Notes: generated by a model not told the origin, from the letters alone. DNA of 12,439 nucleotides from Candidatus Staskawiczbacteria bacterium (GCA_026395275.1 JAPLZA010000088.1:1-12439), one strand, 5' to 3'; positions 1 through 6,245 are shown, numbered from the stretch's first letter. Numbers and translations: made by a program.

Positions 1-2
1 AT

Positions 3-158
3 GCAGACGATAAAAAATTTGGAGCAGATAAAAAGAGTTATACATTCAGAATTGTTTATCGTTCGCCGGAGAGGACTTTAACCAATGAGGAAATAAATAA
101 AATTCAAGAAGAAATTAGAGAAGAAACTAAAAAAGAATTAAACGCAGTTTTGCGTTAA
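3..158 (+). CDS. pheT: Phenylalanyl-tRNA synthetase beta subunit, C-terminal end (partial)
   Basis: The window opens inside a gene; the reading frame starting at base 3 is open for 51 residues to a TAA. The readable tail contains YTFRIVYRSPERTLTNEEIN, which matches the ferredoxin-fold anticodon-binding (FDX-ACB) domain at the very C-terminus of PheT, where an S-P-E-R-T-L-T-x-E-E stretch is typical. PheT pairs with PheS to form the tetramer that charges tRNA-Phe in the cytoplasm; this domain contacts the tRNA anticodon stem. The rest of the gene and pheS should lie upstream of the window. gyrB starts 6 bases after the stop with no terminator between, so the two genes are probably cotranscribed. 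The fragment is short, so the assignment rests on this one domain. Confidence 0.85.
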   Translation, partial: ADDKKFGADKKSYTFRIVYRSPERTLTNEEINKIQEEIREETKKELNAVLR

Positions 159-164
159 AAAATC

Positions 165-2309
165 ATGATCAAGTTAAACATAAAAGAAGCAGACGAGCCA
201 AAAAAAGAAGCTAAGAGGGTCGCCGCCGAAGGCGAGCCTCGCCAAGGGCGGGAGAAACCCGTTGCTAAAAAAGTTGTGGTTCCAAAACCAGAGAAGAAAG
301 TAGAGAAAGTTAAAGAAGAACCCAGAAAAACTGAAATTGTTAAAGAAAAAGCAGAGAAAACCGAGGTTAAGCCACCTGAAACAATCGAACCAAAGAAAAA
401 AAGAAAAGATGGAGAGTATACCGCTAAGGATATTTCTGTTTTGAAAGGATTAGAGCCTGTTAGGTTAAGGCCGGGCATGTATATTGGAGGCACCGGTTTA
501 GATGGTTTGCACCATTTGATTTGGGAGGTTGTTAACAATTGTTTAGACGAAGCAATAGCAGGTTACGCAAAAAATATTGAAGTTATTTTATTACCTAACA
601 ACAGGGTGACAATTTCTGATGATGGCAGGGGAATTCCGGTTGAAAAACACCCAGACACAGGAAAATCAACCCTTGAAACGGTTTTAACAACATTGCACGC
701 CGGAGGAAAATTCGGCGGAGAAGCTTATAAAGTTTCCGGAGGTTTGCATGGAGTTGGTATTTCGGTTGTGTGCGCGCTTTCAACTTATATGTTATCTCAC
801 GTTGAAAGGGTTGGCGGAGCTTATGAGCAAGAATATTTCAGAGGAAAACCAAAGGGAAACGTAAAAAAAGTTGGCGATTCAAAAGCAACCGGAACAACGC
901 AAACTTTTGACGCAGATCCACAAATATTTTCTGAAATAAAATACGATCCTAAAAAAATCCTGAATTATTTGCGTCAGCAATCATATTTAACAAAAGGAGT
1001 AAAAATTATATTCAGCGACGAAAGAAAAAAGGGAGAAGAGACCAGCTACACATTCTATTTTGAAGGTGGAATTGCTTCTTATGTAAAATATTTAGTTTCG
1101 GGAAACACCCCAAGACATCCAAACGTTTTTTCATATGTTGCAGAAAAAGATGGTATTGTTGTTGAAACTGCTTTTCAATACACCCAGGAAATGGAAAGTA
1201 CAGAAGAATCCTTTGCAAATAATATTTATACAGTTGAAGGTGGAACACACACTTCTGGTTTCCGCACAGCATTAACAAGATCTTTAAATGATTACGCAAG
1301 ACGAGAAGGATTTTTGAAGGAAAAAGACGAAAATTTTTCCGGAGACGATGTAAGGGAAGGATTAACAGCTGTTGTTTCTATAAAAATTAGAACTCCGCAA
1401 TTTGAAGGACAAACAAAAGCAAAATTGGGAAACCCGGAAGCTAAAAACGCAGTTGAAACCGCAACAGCAGAAGGTTTGTCAGATTATTTAGAAAGAAACC
1501 CATCAGATGCCAGATCAATTATAGAAAATTGTTTGTTGGCAACAAAAGCAAGATTGGCGGCAAAAGCTGCGCGCCAAACAGTTTTAAGAAAGGGAGCTTT
1601 AGAGGGTTTGGCTTTGCCCGGAAAATTAGCTGATTGTTTGTCGCGCAAACCAGAAGAGTCTGAAATTTATATTGTTGAGGGAGATTCTGCCGGAGGTTCA
1701 TCTAAACAAGCCAGAGATAGAAGGTTCCAAGCAATTTTGCCCTTGAGAGGAAAGATATTAAACGTTGAGAGAGCAAGATTAGATAAAATGTTGGCTTCGA
1801 AAGAAATTAAAGCCTTAATTATTGCTATGGGAACTGGAATAGGCGAGGACTTTGATATTGAAAAGTTGAGGTATCACAGGATTGTAATTATGACCGATGC
1901 TGACGTTGACGGAGCTCACATAAGAACATTGCTTTTAACGTTCTTTTATAGGCATTTTAAGCCCGTTGTTGATGCAGGGCACATTTATATTGCTCAACCA
2001 CCACTTTATAAGGTCCAGTCCGGAAAAACAGTGCAGTATGCATATTCAGACGAGCAAAAAGATAAAGCAGTAAAAGAAATTGGAAAAACATCTGTGACTA
2101 TTCAGCGATATAAAGGTTTGGGAGAAATGAACCCAGAGCAACTTTGGGAAACAACAATGAATCCGGAAAATAGAACCTTATTGCAGGTTTCAGTTGAAGA
2201 CGCTCACCAAGCAGACAGAACATTGGATATATTAATGGGCGAGGAAGTGGAACCAAGAAAGAAATTTATTCAAACTCACGCAAAAGCTGCTAAAAACTTA
2301 GACATATAA
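165..2309 (+). CDS. gyrB: DNA gyrase subunit B with Lys/Glu-rich N-terminal extension
   Basis: ATPase subunit of DNA gyrase, which with GyrA introduces negative supercoils. The 714 residues begin with a low-complexity extension (about 1-83, rich in K, E, P and V), followed by the GHKL ATPase domain: E121 and N125 in the EVVNN motif, DDGRGIP 152-158 and the ATP-lid glycine motif GGLHGVG 192-198. The transducer domain follows. The TOPRIM domain carries EGDSAGG 505-511 and DADVDGAHIRT 578-588, and the C-terminal QRYKGLGEMNPEQ 647-659 is typical of GyrB. Without the extension the protein is about 630 residues, matching the short GyrB type that lacks the enterobacterial insert. The start is the first ATG after pheT; the next methionine is M105, inside the ATPase domain, so the extension is probably translated. 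No Shine-Dalgarno site is visible. A GC-rich palindrome (223-251) encodes part of the extension. ParE is a less likely alternative. Confidence 0.96.
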   Translation: MIKLNIKEADEPKKEAKRVAAEGEPRQGREKPVAKKVVVPKPEKKVEKVKEEPRKTEIVKEKAEKTEVKPPETIEPKKKRKDGEYTAKDISVLKGLEPVRLRPGMYIGGTGLDGLHHLIWEVVNNCLDEAIAGYAKNIEVILLPNNRVTISDDGRGIPVEKHPDTGKSTLETVLTTLHAGGKFGGEAYKVSGGLHGVGISVVCALSTYMLSHVERVGGAYEQEYFRGKPKGNVKKVGDSKATGTTQTFDADPQIFSEIKYDPKKILNYLRQQSYLTKGVKIIFSDERKKGEETSYTFYFEGGIASYVKYLVSGNTPRHPNVFSYVAEKDGIVVETAFQYTQEMESTEESFANNIYTVEGGTHTSGFRTALTRSLNDYARREGFLKEKDENFSGDDVREGLTAVVSIKIRTPQFEGQTKAKLGNPEAKNAVETATAEGLSDYLERNPSDARSIIENCLLATKARLAAKAARQTVLRKGALEGLALPGKLADCLSRKPEESEIYIVEGDSAGGSSKQARDRRFQAILPLRGKILNVERARLDKMLASKEIKALIIAMGTGIGEDFDIEKLRYHRIVIMTDADVDGAHIRTLLLTFFYRHFKPVVDAGHIYIAQPPLYKVQSGKTVQYAYSDEQKDKAVKEIGKTSVTIQRYKGLGEMNPEQLWETTMNPENRTLLQVSVEDAHQADRTLDILMGEEVEPRKKFIQTHAKAAKNLDI
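223..251. repeat. Imperfect GC-rich palindrome inside the gyrB extension
   Basis: Arms GGCGAG (231-236) and CTCGCC (238-243) pair around one base. Flanking them, CCGCC (223-227) pairs with GGCGG (247-251) across a 3x3 internal loop. The block is strikingly GC-rich in an A-rich coding stretch and is translated in frame as roughly VAAEGEPRQGR. It resembles in kind the palindromes inside gatB and miaA in this window. A biased codon run in a tolerant linker is an alternative. Confidence 0.5.
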
Positions 2310-2320
2310 AGTAAATTTTA

Positions 2321-2343
2321 AGCCCCGCTACGCGGGGCTTTTT
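2321..2343 (+). terminator. Rho-independent terminator after gyrB
   Basis: Perfect 8-bp stem AGCCCCGC / GCGGGGCT with a 3-base loop (TAC), followed by a run of T, starting 12 bases after the gyrB stop. It ends the pheT-gyrB transcription unit. Confidence 0.9.
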
Positions 2344-2359
2344 AGTTAGTTAAATAATA

Positions 2360-2388
2360 TTGACAAATGGTCATAAAAAGCGTATAAT
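2360..2388 (+). promoter_or_regulatory. Perfect consensus sigma-70 promoter for the 93-residue gene
   Basis: TTGACA at 2360-2365 and TATAAT at 2383-2388, separated by exactly 17 bases: both hexamers match the housekeeping-sigma consensus. Transcription would start near 2395, giving a leader of about 43 bases. It lies just after the gyrB terminator and points at the gene starting at 2438. This is the strongest promoter-like sequence I see in the window. Confidence 0.88.
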
Positions 2389-2437
2389 TAATATATAGTA
2401 GCTGTTTGTCAACATTAACCCTCAAATTGGAGAAAAT

Positions 2438-2719
2438 ATGGCTGTACTCGAACCAGTATTAGTGAAAGGACGGGTTTCATACTTCGTCTTTGTATCAGGC
2501 AAGACTGTTAGTATCACGAAACAAGGCGGTGAAAATCCTGGCACCTATGAGCAGGACGTCTGCCCAACGGCAAGCGAAAATCTTGCTTGCGCGGTTGGCG
2601 AACATCGTCTCGGGCTCGACCACGAAGATGTCGCAGAAATCGCTGAAGGGCTGAACATCCGCCTGCCTGACGATTTCTTGGCCAAGGCCGCCGCCGCTGC
2701 CGCATTGGCACTCCGTTAA
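2438..2719 (+). CDS. Unrecognised 93-residue protein in a self-contained transcription unit
   Basis: I do not recognise a family. The protein has 93 residues: a beta-prone N-terminal half (hydrophobic stretch VSYFVFVSGKTVSI, about 13-26), a middle with two cysteines (C42, C51), an acidic helical stretch (HEDVAEIAEGLNI, 62-74) and an alanine-rich C-terminal helix with a run of seven Ala near 83-89. No signal peptide or clear membrane segment is seen. Evidence that it is a real gene: a perfect -35/-10 promoter upstream, GGAGA at 2429-2433 as a Shine-Dalgarno site (4 bases before ATG), and a hairpin terminator downstream. Its codons are rich in GGC, GCC, CTC and GAC, and its G+C is about half by eye, unlike the AT-rich housekeeping neighbours, suggesting transfer or selection for strong expression. 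It is encoded alone, between gyrB and secE. The minus-strand frame across it has no promoter or ribosome site. Confidence 0.72.
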   Translation: MAVLEPVLVKGRVSYFVFVSGKTVSITKQGGENPGTYEQDVCPTASENLACAVGEHRLGLDHEDVAEIAEGLNIRLPDDFLAKAAAAAALALR

Positions 2720-2749
2720 CCGCCTTAAGGCGAATTAGAGGCTCTCGAT

Positions 2750-2789
2750 GGCGTTCTGTTTATCCGGAACGCCTTATTTTTTTACTTTT
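2750..2789 (+). terminator. Terminator after the 93-residue gene
   Basis: GGCGTTC (2750-2756) pairs with GAACGCC (2767-2773) around a 10-base loop, followed by TTATTTTTTT and more T. A separate perfect palindrome CGCCTTAAGGCG lies at 2721-2732, directly after the stop codon, and may add 3'-end structure. Confidence 0.82.
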
Positions 2790-2799
2790 TAAACAGCTA

Positions 2800-2828
2800 T
2801 TGACTTATCAATATGTATCGGCTATTAT
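2800..2828 (+). promoter_or_regulatory. Promoter of secE-nusG-rplK
   Basis: TTGACT (2800-2805), 17 bases, TATTAT (2823-2828): one mismatch to consensus in each hexamer and ideal spacing. The expected start is near 2835, about 50 bases before secE. It lies just after the terminator of the previous gene. Confidence 0.75.
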
Positions 2829-2848
2829 TAGTGTAGATAATAAATATA

Positions 2849-2868
2849 AGCCGCCTCGGGCGGTTTTT
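2849..2868 (+). terminator. Short hairpin plus T run in the secE leader (attenuator or stray terminator)
   Basis: CCGCC (2851-2855) TCG GGCGG (2859-2863) followed by TTTTT (2864-2868), with weak flanking A-T and G-T pairs. It looks like a small intrinsic terminator but lies downstream of the likely secE promoter and 16 bases before the secE start. It could act as an attenuator, stabilise the 5' end, or serve as a backup terminator for the upstream gene. Confidence 0.55.
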
Positions 2869-2884
2869 AAGAACCAATAAGCAT

Positions 2885-3079
2885 ATGACAATAACACAAA
2901 GAATAAACGCATTTTTTAAAGAAGTATGGGTCGAAATGAAAAGAGTAAGCTGGCTTTCCCAGAAAGACGTTTTGCGATACACAATGATTGTGCTGGGACT
3001 AGTAATTGTGTCAGCCGCATTTTTAGGCGGATTAGACTATATTTTCACAGCTATAATTAAAATATTCGTTTTAAGATAA
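2885..3079 (+). CDS. secE: Preprotein translocase subunit SecE
   Basis: Small inner-membrane subunit of the SecYEG protein-export channel, which stabilises SecY. The 64 residues are the usual short single-span SecE: an amphipathic N-terminal helix with the conserved pattern FFKEVWVEMKRVSWLSQKDV (residues 10-29), then one membrane helix at about 34-58. The K-R-V-x-W-x-x-x-x-D/E-V pattern before the membrane span is diagnostic. The start is the first ATG after the leader hairpin; no Shine-Dalgarno site is visible. nusG follows 4 bases after the stop, the classical secE-nusG pair. No tRNA-Trp or rpmG lies upstream, unlike many bacteria. Confidence 0.95.
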   Translation: MTITQRINAFFKEVWVEMKRVSWLSQKDVLRYTMIVLGLVIVSAAFLGGLDYIFTAIIKIFVLR

Positions 3080-3083
3080 ATTC

Positions 3084-3632
3084 ATGCCAAAACAAGTTAT
3101 AGAACAAGAAAAAAATTGGTACGTTATTCATACTTATTCAGGTTATGAAGACGCTGTTGCAAAAAACCTTAAACAAAGGATCGAGAGTTTGGGCATGGAA
3201 GACAAAATTTTTAATGTTATAGTTCCTAAAGAGAAAAAAATTAAAATAAAAAACGGAAAAAGAAAAACAGTTGAGGAAAAAATTTACCCGGGATATGTTT
3301 TGGTTCAAATGGTAGTTACCGATGAATCTTGGTATGTTGTTAGAAACACTCCAAGAGTTACAGGATTTTTGGGGGCAGGAACAACTCCAATCCCAGTTTC
3401 AGCAACTGAAATGGTTGATTTAATGAAGAGAATGGAAATGGGTGAGCCTGAATTTACAATTGACTTTGAAGTGGGGGCTACAGTTAAGGTTGTTGATGGG
3501 CCATTTAAGGGTTTTGAAGGAAAAGTTTCTGAAATTGACAAAGAAAGAGGAAAGATTAAAGTTTTGGTTAACATGTTTGGAAGAGACACACCGGTGGAAT
3601 TAGATTCGTTACAAATTAAAAAAGTTCAATAA
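3084..3632 (+). CDS. nusG: Transcription elongation factor NusG
   Basis: NusG binds the RNA polymerase clamp through its NGN domain and links it to Rho or the ribosome through its KOW domain. The 182 residues, about the usual length, show the NGN domain from NWYVIHTYSGYE (11-22) through YPGYVLVQM (68-76) and VRNTPRVTGFLG (86-97). A linker follows, then the KOW domain from FEVGATVKVVDGPFKGFEG (128-146) to the C-terminus. The loop KKIKIKNGKRKTVEEKI (51-67) is the normal NGN insertion, rather basic here. It sits 4 bases after secE, with no visible Shine-Dalgarno site. The 93 bases to rplK contain two overlapping hairpins but no T-tract terminator, so rplK is probably on the same transcript. Confidence 0.96.
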   Translation: MPKQVIEQEKNWYVIHTYSGYEDAVAKNLKQRIESLGMEDKIFNVIVPKEKKIKIKNGKRKTVEEKIYPGYVLVQMVVTDESWYVVRNTPRVTGFLGAGTTPIPVSATEMVDLMKRMEMGEPEFTIDFEVGATVKVVDGPFKGFEGKVSEIDKERGKIKVLVNMFGRDTPVELDSLQIKKVQ

Positions 3633-3667
3633 TAAAAAATAATAAGTTAAATATTGCTTTTAGTGAT

Positions 3668-3714
3668 TTTTAGCGGAGCGATATAGACCGCTAAAATACT
3701 CTAACATAGTATTT
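3668..3714 (+). promoter_or_regulatory. Two overlapping, mutually exclusive hairpins before rplK
   Basis: Hairpin A: TTTTAGCGG (3668-3676) pairs with CCGCTAAAA (3688-3696) around 11 bases. Hairpin B: AAATACT (3694-3700) pairs with AGTATTT (3708-3714) around 7 bases. They share 3694-3696, so full formation of one excludes full formation of the other. No T run follows either stem. The element ends 11 bases before the rplK ATG and could control L11 translation or be an mRNA processing site. No function is shown. Confidence 0.45.
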
Positions 3715-3725
3715 AACTAAAAAAT

Positions 3726-4151
3726 ATGGCTAAAGAATTAAAAGCAGTCGTAAAAATACAAATTCCAGCAGGCAAAGCAACACCAGCGCCTCCAATAGGA
3801 CCGGCGTTAGCTCAGCATGGATTAAACATTGCAGAATTCTGCCAAAAGTTTAATGCAGCAACTCAAGCAATGGCAGGTTACACAATTCCAGCCGAGGTTA
3901 CAATTTATAAAGACAGAACATATACTTTTAAATTGAAAACACCTTTAGCTTCCGAGCTTATTAAAAAAGCAATTGGAATTGAAAAAGGTTCTGGAACTCC
4001 TAACAAAACAAAAGTTGGCAAAATTACTAAAGCCCAGCTGAAAGAAATTGCTATAAAGAAAATGCCCGACTTAAACACAACAGACATTGAGCAAGCTATA
4101 AAAATTATAGCCGGAACAGCAAAGAATATGGGAGTGGAAGTAAAAGAATAG
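3726..4151 (+). CDS. rplK: 50S ribosomal protein L11
   Basis: L11 binds the GTPase-associated region of 23S rRNA with the L10/L12 stalk. The 141 residues match the family length. The N-terminal domain shows the proline-rich switch [20 protein letters not shown] (14-33) and [13 protein letters not shown]. The C-terminal rRNA-binding domain includes [14 protein letters not shown] (88-101) and ends with [10 protein letters not shown] (130-139). It follows nusG in the classical order. The usual next gene, rplA (L1), is absent: a strong terminator starts 9 bases after the stop and a convergent aspartokinase follows. Hairpins in the 93-base leader may be regulatory. No Shine-Dalgarno site is visible. 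Confidence 0.97.
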   Translation: MAKELKAVVKIQIPAGKATPAPPIGPALAQHGLNIAEFCQKFNAATQAMAGYTIPAEVTIYKDRTYTFKLKTPLASELIKKAIGIEKGSGTPNKTKVGKITKAQLKEIAIKKMPDLNTTDIEQAIKIIAGTAKNMGVEVKE

Positions 4152-4160
4152 TAATATTGA

Positions 4161-4185
4161 AAAACAGCCCTGAGGGGCTGTTTTT
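4161..4185 (+). terminator. Terminator after rplK
   Basis: Ten-bp stem AAAACAGCCC (4161-4170) / GGGCTGTTTT (4175-4184) with loop TGAG, ending in T. The A run on the 5' side makes it usable from either strand. Confidence 0.9.
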
Positions 4186-4189
4186 GTGC

Positions 4190-4220
4190 AAAAAAAATCC
4201 CGGTGTTTCTGCACGGGGAT
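4190..4220 (-). terminator. Terminator of the minus-strand aspartokinase gene
   Basis: Read on the minus strand, ATCCCCGTG, a 6-base loop (CAGAAA) and CACCGGGAT form a 9-position stem with one C-C mismatch, followed by a run of T (the A run at 4190-4197 on the plus strand). It begins 3 bases after the aspartokinase stop codon and sits back to back with the rplK terminator. Confidence 0.75.
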
Positions 4221-4223
4221 ATG

Positions 4224-5603
4224 CTATTTAGCGAATTCTGCATAAATAGCGCGAACAGTTGTTTTGTAGTTTTTTTCTCTTACTCCTAAAATAATGCTGA
4301 TTTGGCTTGAACCTTGGTTAATCACCTCTATATTGATTCCGGCATTGGCCATTGCTCCTGTAACCCGGTTTGTAACACCAGGCACAGATATCATCGATAC
4401 TCCGACCACGCAAACTAGCGCGATTTTGTGCACATCAATTGAATCTGGCTTGCAAGTTTTTTGGAGTCTATTGATTATTTCCTGCCTGTGCTTTTCAAAT
4501 ATGTTGCCCTCAAGCACAATACTCAACGTATTGATTCCACCTGGAACGTGGTCGATATTGACGCCGAATTTTTTCATTACTCGGCAAGCACGAAGAAGGA
4601 AGCCGATTTCAGGATTCATATCAGCCTTAGCCAGGGTTATAACAATGAACCCCGTTTTGCCGGCAATAATTGAAACCGATCCGGGCACTCTTTCTTGCCC
4701 TCGGCCAATCTTACCAACAATCATTGTTCCCGGATTGTCCGGGTCGTTTGTATTTCTGACGTTAATCGGGATGTCCAGTCTTCGTAGTGGCTCAAAGGTT
4801 TCCGGGTGGAGGACATCTGCTCCCCTGTATGATCCTTCACCCATTTCGGCGCGGGTGATGACTGCAGCTATGCGAGGATTTTTTACGATACGCGGGTCTG
4901 CCATGGCCACCCCAGACACGTCAGTCCAATTTATGTATAGGACTGCTTCGACGCAATCAGCTACTATCGAACCGCTAATGTTTGACCCTCCGCGAGAAAA
5001 GGTTCTTATCTTGCCCGCAGAGTTTTTTCCATAGAATCCAGGCACGACAATGCCATTTTTAACGGCTTTTTCCCGAAGGCCGATGCGGTTTGCATTTTTT
5101 TCCGTCCTTTTCAGGTTAAGCTTGCCATAACGGTCGAAAGCAATGAATTCTTCGGCATCAACGAACTCGAAGCCGATATGTTCCGCAAGAATTTTGGCCA
5201 TCCAATATTCGCCCCTGCTCGCCAGAAAATTACTTTTGTCTTCTTGACCCATCAATTCAGATTCTCTCAAGGCTTCGTCGAGCCATTCCTGGAAGCGAAT
5301 TTTTAAGCCTAGCCCATCTATAATTTTCTGAAACCGCAGTGAAATAATATCGATGATTCCGCTAGACCCCGGATCTTCCGCCAAGGCCAGAAGCAGGTCA
5401 GTGATTTTTTTATCTCTTTTGTGCTCTTTGCCCGGCCCGGAAACAACAATGCATCTCCGCCTTGGGTCGCTTCTTATTATTCTGACAATCTTCTTAATTT
5501 GTCTTGCATTGCCGCATGAGGTTCCGCCGAATTTGCACGCGATCAGTTTTTCATTTTTCATTGGTAGCGCTTTCAAAATTTTCAATGTTCTGGGGTTTTG
5601 CAT
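4224..5603 (-). CDS. lysC: Aspartokinase (monofunctional, two ACT domains)
   Basis: Phosphorylates aspartate to aspartyl-4-phosphate, the first step toward lysine/diaminopimelate, threonine and methionine. The 459 residues show the kinase motif KFGGTS (24-29), the loop FSRGGSNISGS (202-212), the nucleotide-binding stretch WTDVSGVAMADPR (226-238) and GADVLHPE (261-268). C-terminal ACT domains run at about 319-390 and 394-459; GINIEVINQGSSQISI in the last one is the typical effector-binding pattern. No homoserine dehydrogenase is fused. The start chosen is the first ATG; M15, directly before the kinase core, is an equally good alternative. Neither has a convincing Shine-Dalgarno site. The gene has its own promoter and terminator, no pathway partner in view, and visibly higher G+C than its neighbours, suggesting transfer. 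Which end product controls it cannot be read from the sequence. Confidence 0.93.
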   Translation of the reverse strand: MQNPRTLKILKALPMKNEKLIACKFGGTSCGNARQIKKIVRIIRSDPRRRCIVVSGPGKEHKRDKKITDLLLALAEDPGSSGIIDIISLRFQKIIDGLGLKIRFQEWLDEALRESELMGQEDKSNFLASRGEYWMAKILAEHIGFEFVDAEEFIAFDRYGKLNLKRTEKNANRIGLREKAVKNGIVVPGFYGKNSAGKIRTFSRGGSNISGSIVADCVEAVLYINWTDVSGVAMADPRIVKNPRIAAVITRAEMGEGSYRGADVLHPETFEPLRRLDIPINVRNTNDPDNPGTMIVGKIGRGQERVPGSVSIIAGKTGFIVITLAKADMNPEIGFLLRACRVMKKFGVNIDHVPGGINTLSIVLEGNIFEKHRQEIINRLQKTCKPDSIDVHKIALVCVVGVSMISVPGVTNRVTGAMANAGINIEVINQGSSQISIILGVREKNYKTTVRAIYAEFAK

Positions 5604-5623
5604 CCCTAGTTAGGTGCAATAAA

Positions 5624-5652
5624 ATATTACGACATTTTTGTGGTTTTGTAAA
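5624..5652 (-). promoter_or_regulatory. Promoter of the aspartokinase gene
   Basis: On the minus strand, TTTACA (plus positions 5647-5652), 17 bases, TAATAT (5624-5629). The expected start is near 5617, giving a leader of only about 14 bases to the first ATG, or about 56 to the alternative start M15. It lies back to back with the dCMP deaminase operon promoter. Confidence 0.65.
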
Positions 5653-5655
5653 GCA

Positions 5656-5684
5656 TTGCTTGCAAAAATTAATTTTGGTAGAAT
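5656..5684 (+). promoter_or_regulatory. Promoter of the thymidylate operon
   Basis: TTGCTT (5656-5661), 17 bases, TAGAAT (5679-5684); start expected near 5691, about 33 bases before the dCMP deaminase ATG. Its -35 box is only 3 bases from the -35 box of the divergent aspartokinase promoter, so the two promoters may compete for polymerase or share a regulator. Confidence 0.62.
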
Positions 5685-5723
5685 TATTAAACAATAATTA
5701 ACTAGTGTTAAAAAAATAGAACT

Positions 5724-6245
5724 ATGGAAGAAGTAAAACCATTGCCAACAAAAGCTGAAGAAAAACACGTTCGTCCATCTTGGGATGAATATTTTTTGAA
5801 TTTAATAGATCCAATAGGTAGCAGAGGTACATGCGACAGGGGTCGCAATGGAGCTGTTATAGTTAGCCCCAGAAATACGATTATTGCTACGGGCTACATT
5901 GGAGCTCCGCCCGGCCTGCCACATTGCGATGAGGTTGGTCATTTAATGAGAACTGTAGTATATGAAGATGGAAATCCGCAACAACACTGCGTAAGAACTT
6001 TGCACGCCGAAGAGAACGCAATTTTACAGTGCGCAAAAGACGGCATAAGCGTTGAAGGATCAACAATTTATGTCAAAATGGCCCCTTGTTACAACTGTGC
6101 TATGAGAATAATCCGTGTTGGAATAAAAAGAGTTGTGGCACAAAAAAAATACCACGCAGGAGAACAAGCGCTAGAATTATTGAAGAAAGGAGGAGTGAAA
6201 ATTGATATTATAGATAACTCAATAGTGCAATATGCCAACCAATAA
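5724..6245 (+). CDS. dCMP deaminase (ComEB-type zinc deaminase)
   Basis: Converts dCMP to dUMP, the substrate of thymidylate synthase. The 173 residues carry the cytidine-deaminase zinc site: HAEEN (94-98), with H94 as zinc ligand and E96 as the proton shuttle, and PCYNC (121-125), whose two cysteines complete the site. The N-terminal RPSWDEYFLNL (17-27) and GRNGAVIVS match the dCMP-deaminase subgroup rather than tRNA adenosine or riboflavin deaminases. Further Cys and His residues (C37, C68, H73, H88) lie where this subgroup often has a second metal or structural site. It is the first gene of the thymidylate operon and overlaps the Nudix gene by 14 bases. Whether it is dCTP-activated/dTTP-inhibited, as in many relatives, cannot be seen. 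No Shine-Dalgarno site is visible. Confidence 0.92.
   Translation: MEEVKPLPTKAEEKHVRPSWDEYFLNLIDPIGSRGTCDRGRNGAVIVSPRNTIIATGYIGAPPGLPHCDEVGHLMRTVVYEDGNPQQHCVRTLHAEENAILQCAKDGISVEGSTIYVKMAPCYNCAMRIIRVGIKRVVAQKKYHAGEQALELLKKGGVKIDIIDNSIVQYANQ

Larger units (their letters stand above)
2399..2799. repeat. 9-bp inverted repeat flanking the 93-residue gene
   Basis: TAGCTGTTT at 2399-2407 and its exact reverse complement AAACAGCTA at 2791-2799 bracket the unit. The left copy lies just after the expected transcription start of the 93-residue gene; the right copy directly abuts the -35 box of the secE promoter. They could be operator half-sites or ends of an inserted segment, but 9 bp is short enough to arise by chance. 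Confidence 0.3.

Noticed and set aside
155..538. Minus-strand open frame opposite the gyrB extension, rich in Ser/Phe/Thr
   Set aside because: It is the complement of a Lys/Glu-rich coding run; composition explains it.
2514..2711. Minus-strand frame rich in Arg opposite the 93-residue gene
   Set aside because: The promoter, Shine-Dalgarno site and terminator all point to the plus strand.
2340..2880. Vector or E. coli contamination as source of the 93-residue gene
   Set aside because: The flanking AT-rich promoters and terminators blend with the host sequence and the protein is not one I know from vectors or E. coli; read coverage would be needed to exclude it fully.
4294..5034. Long plus-strand open frame (246 codons) antisense to the aspartokinase gene
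   Set aside because: It mirrors lysC, whose kinase and ACT motifs are unambiguous; the translation resembles no protein and no promoter or ribosome site precedes it.
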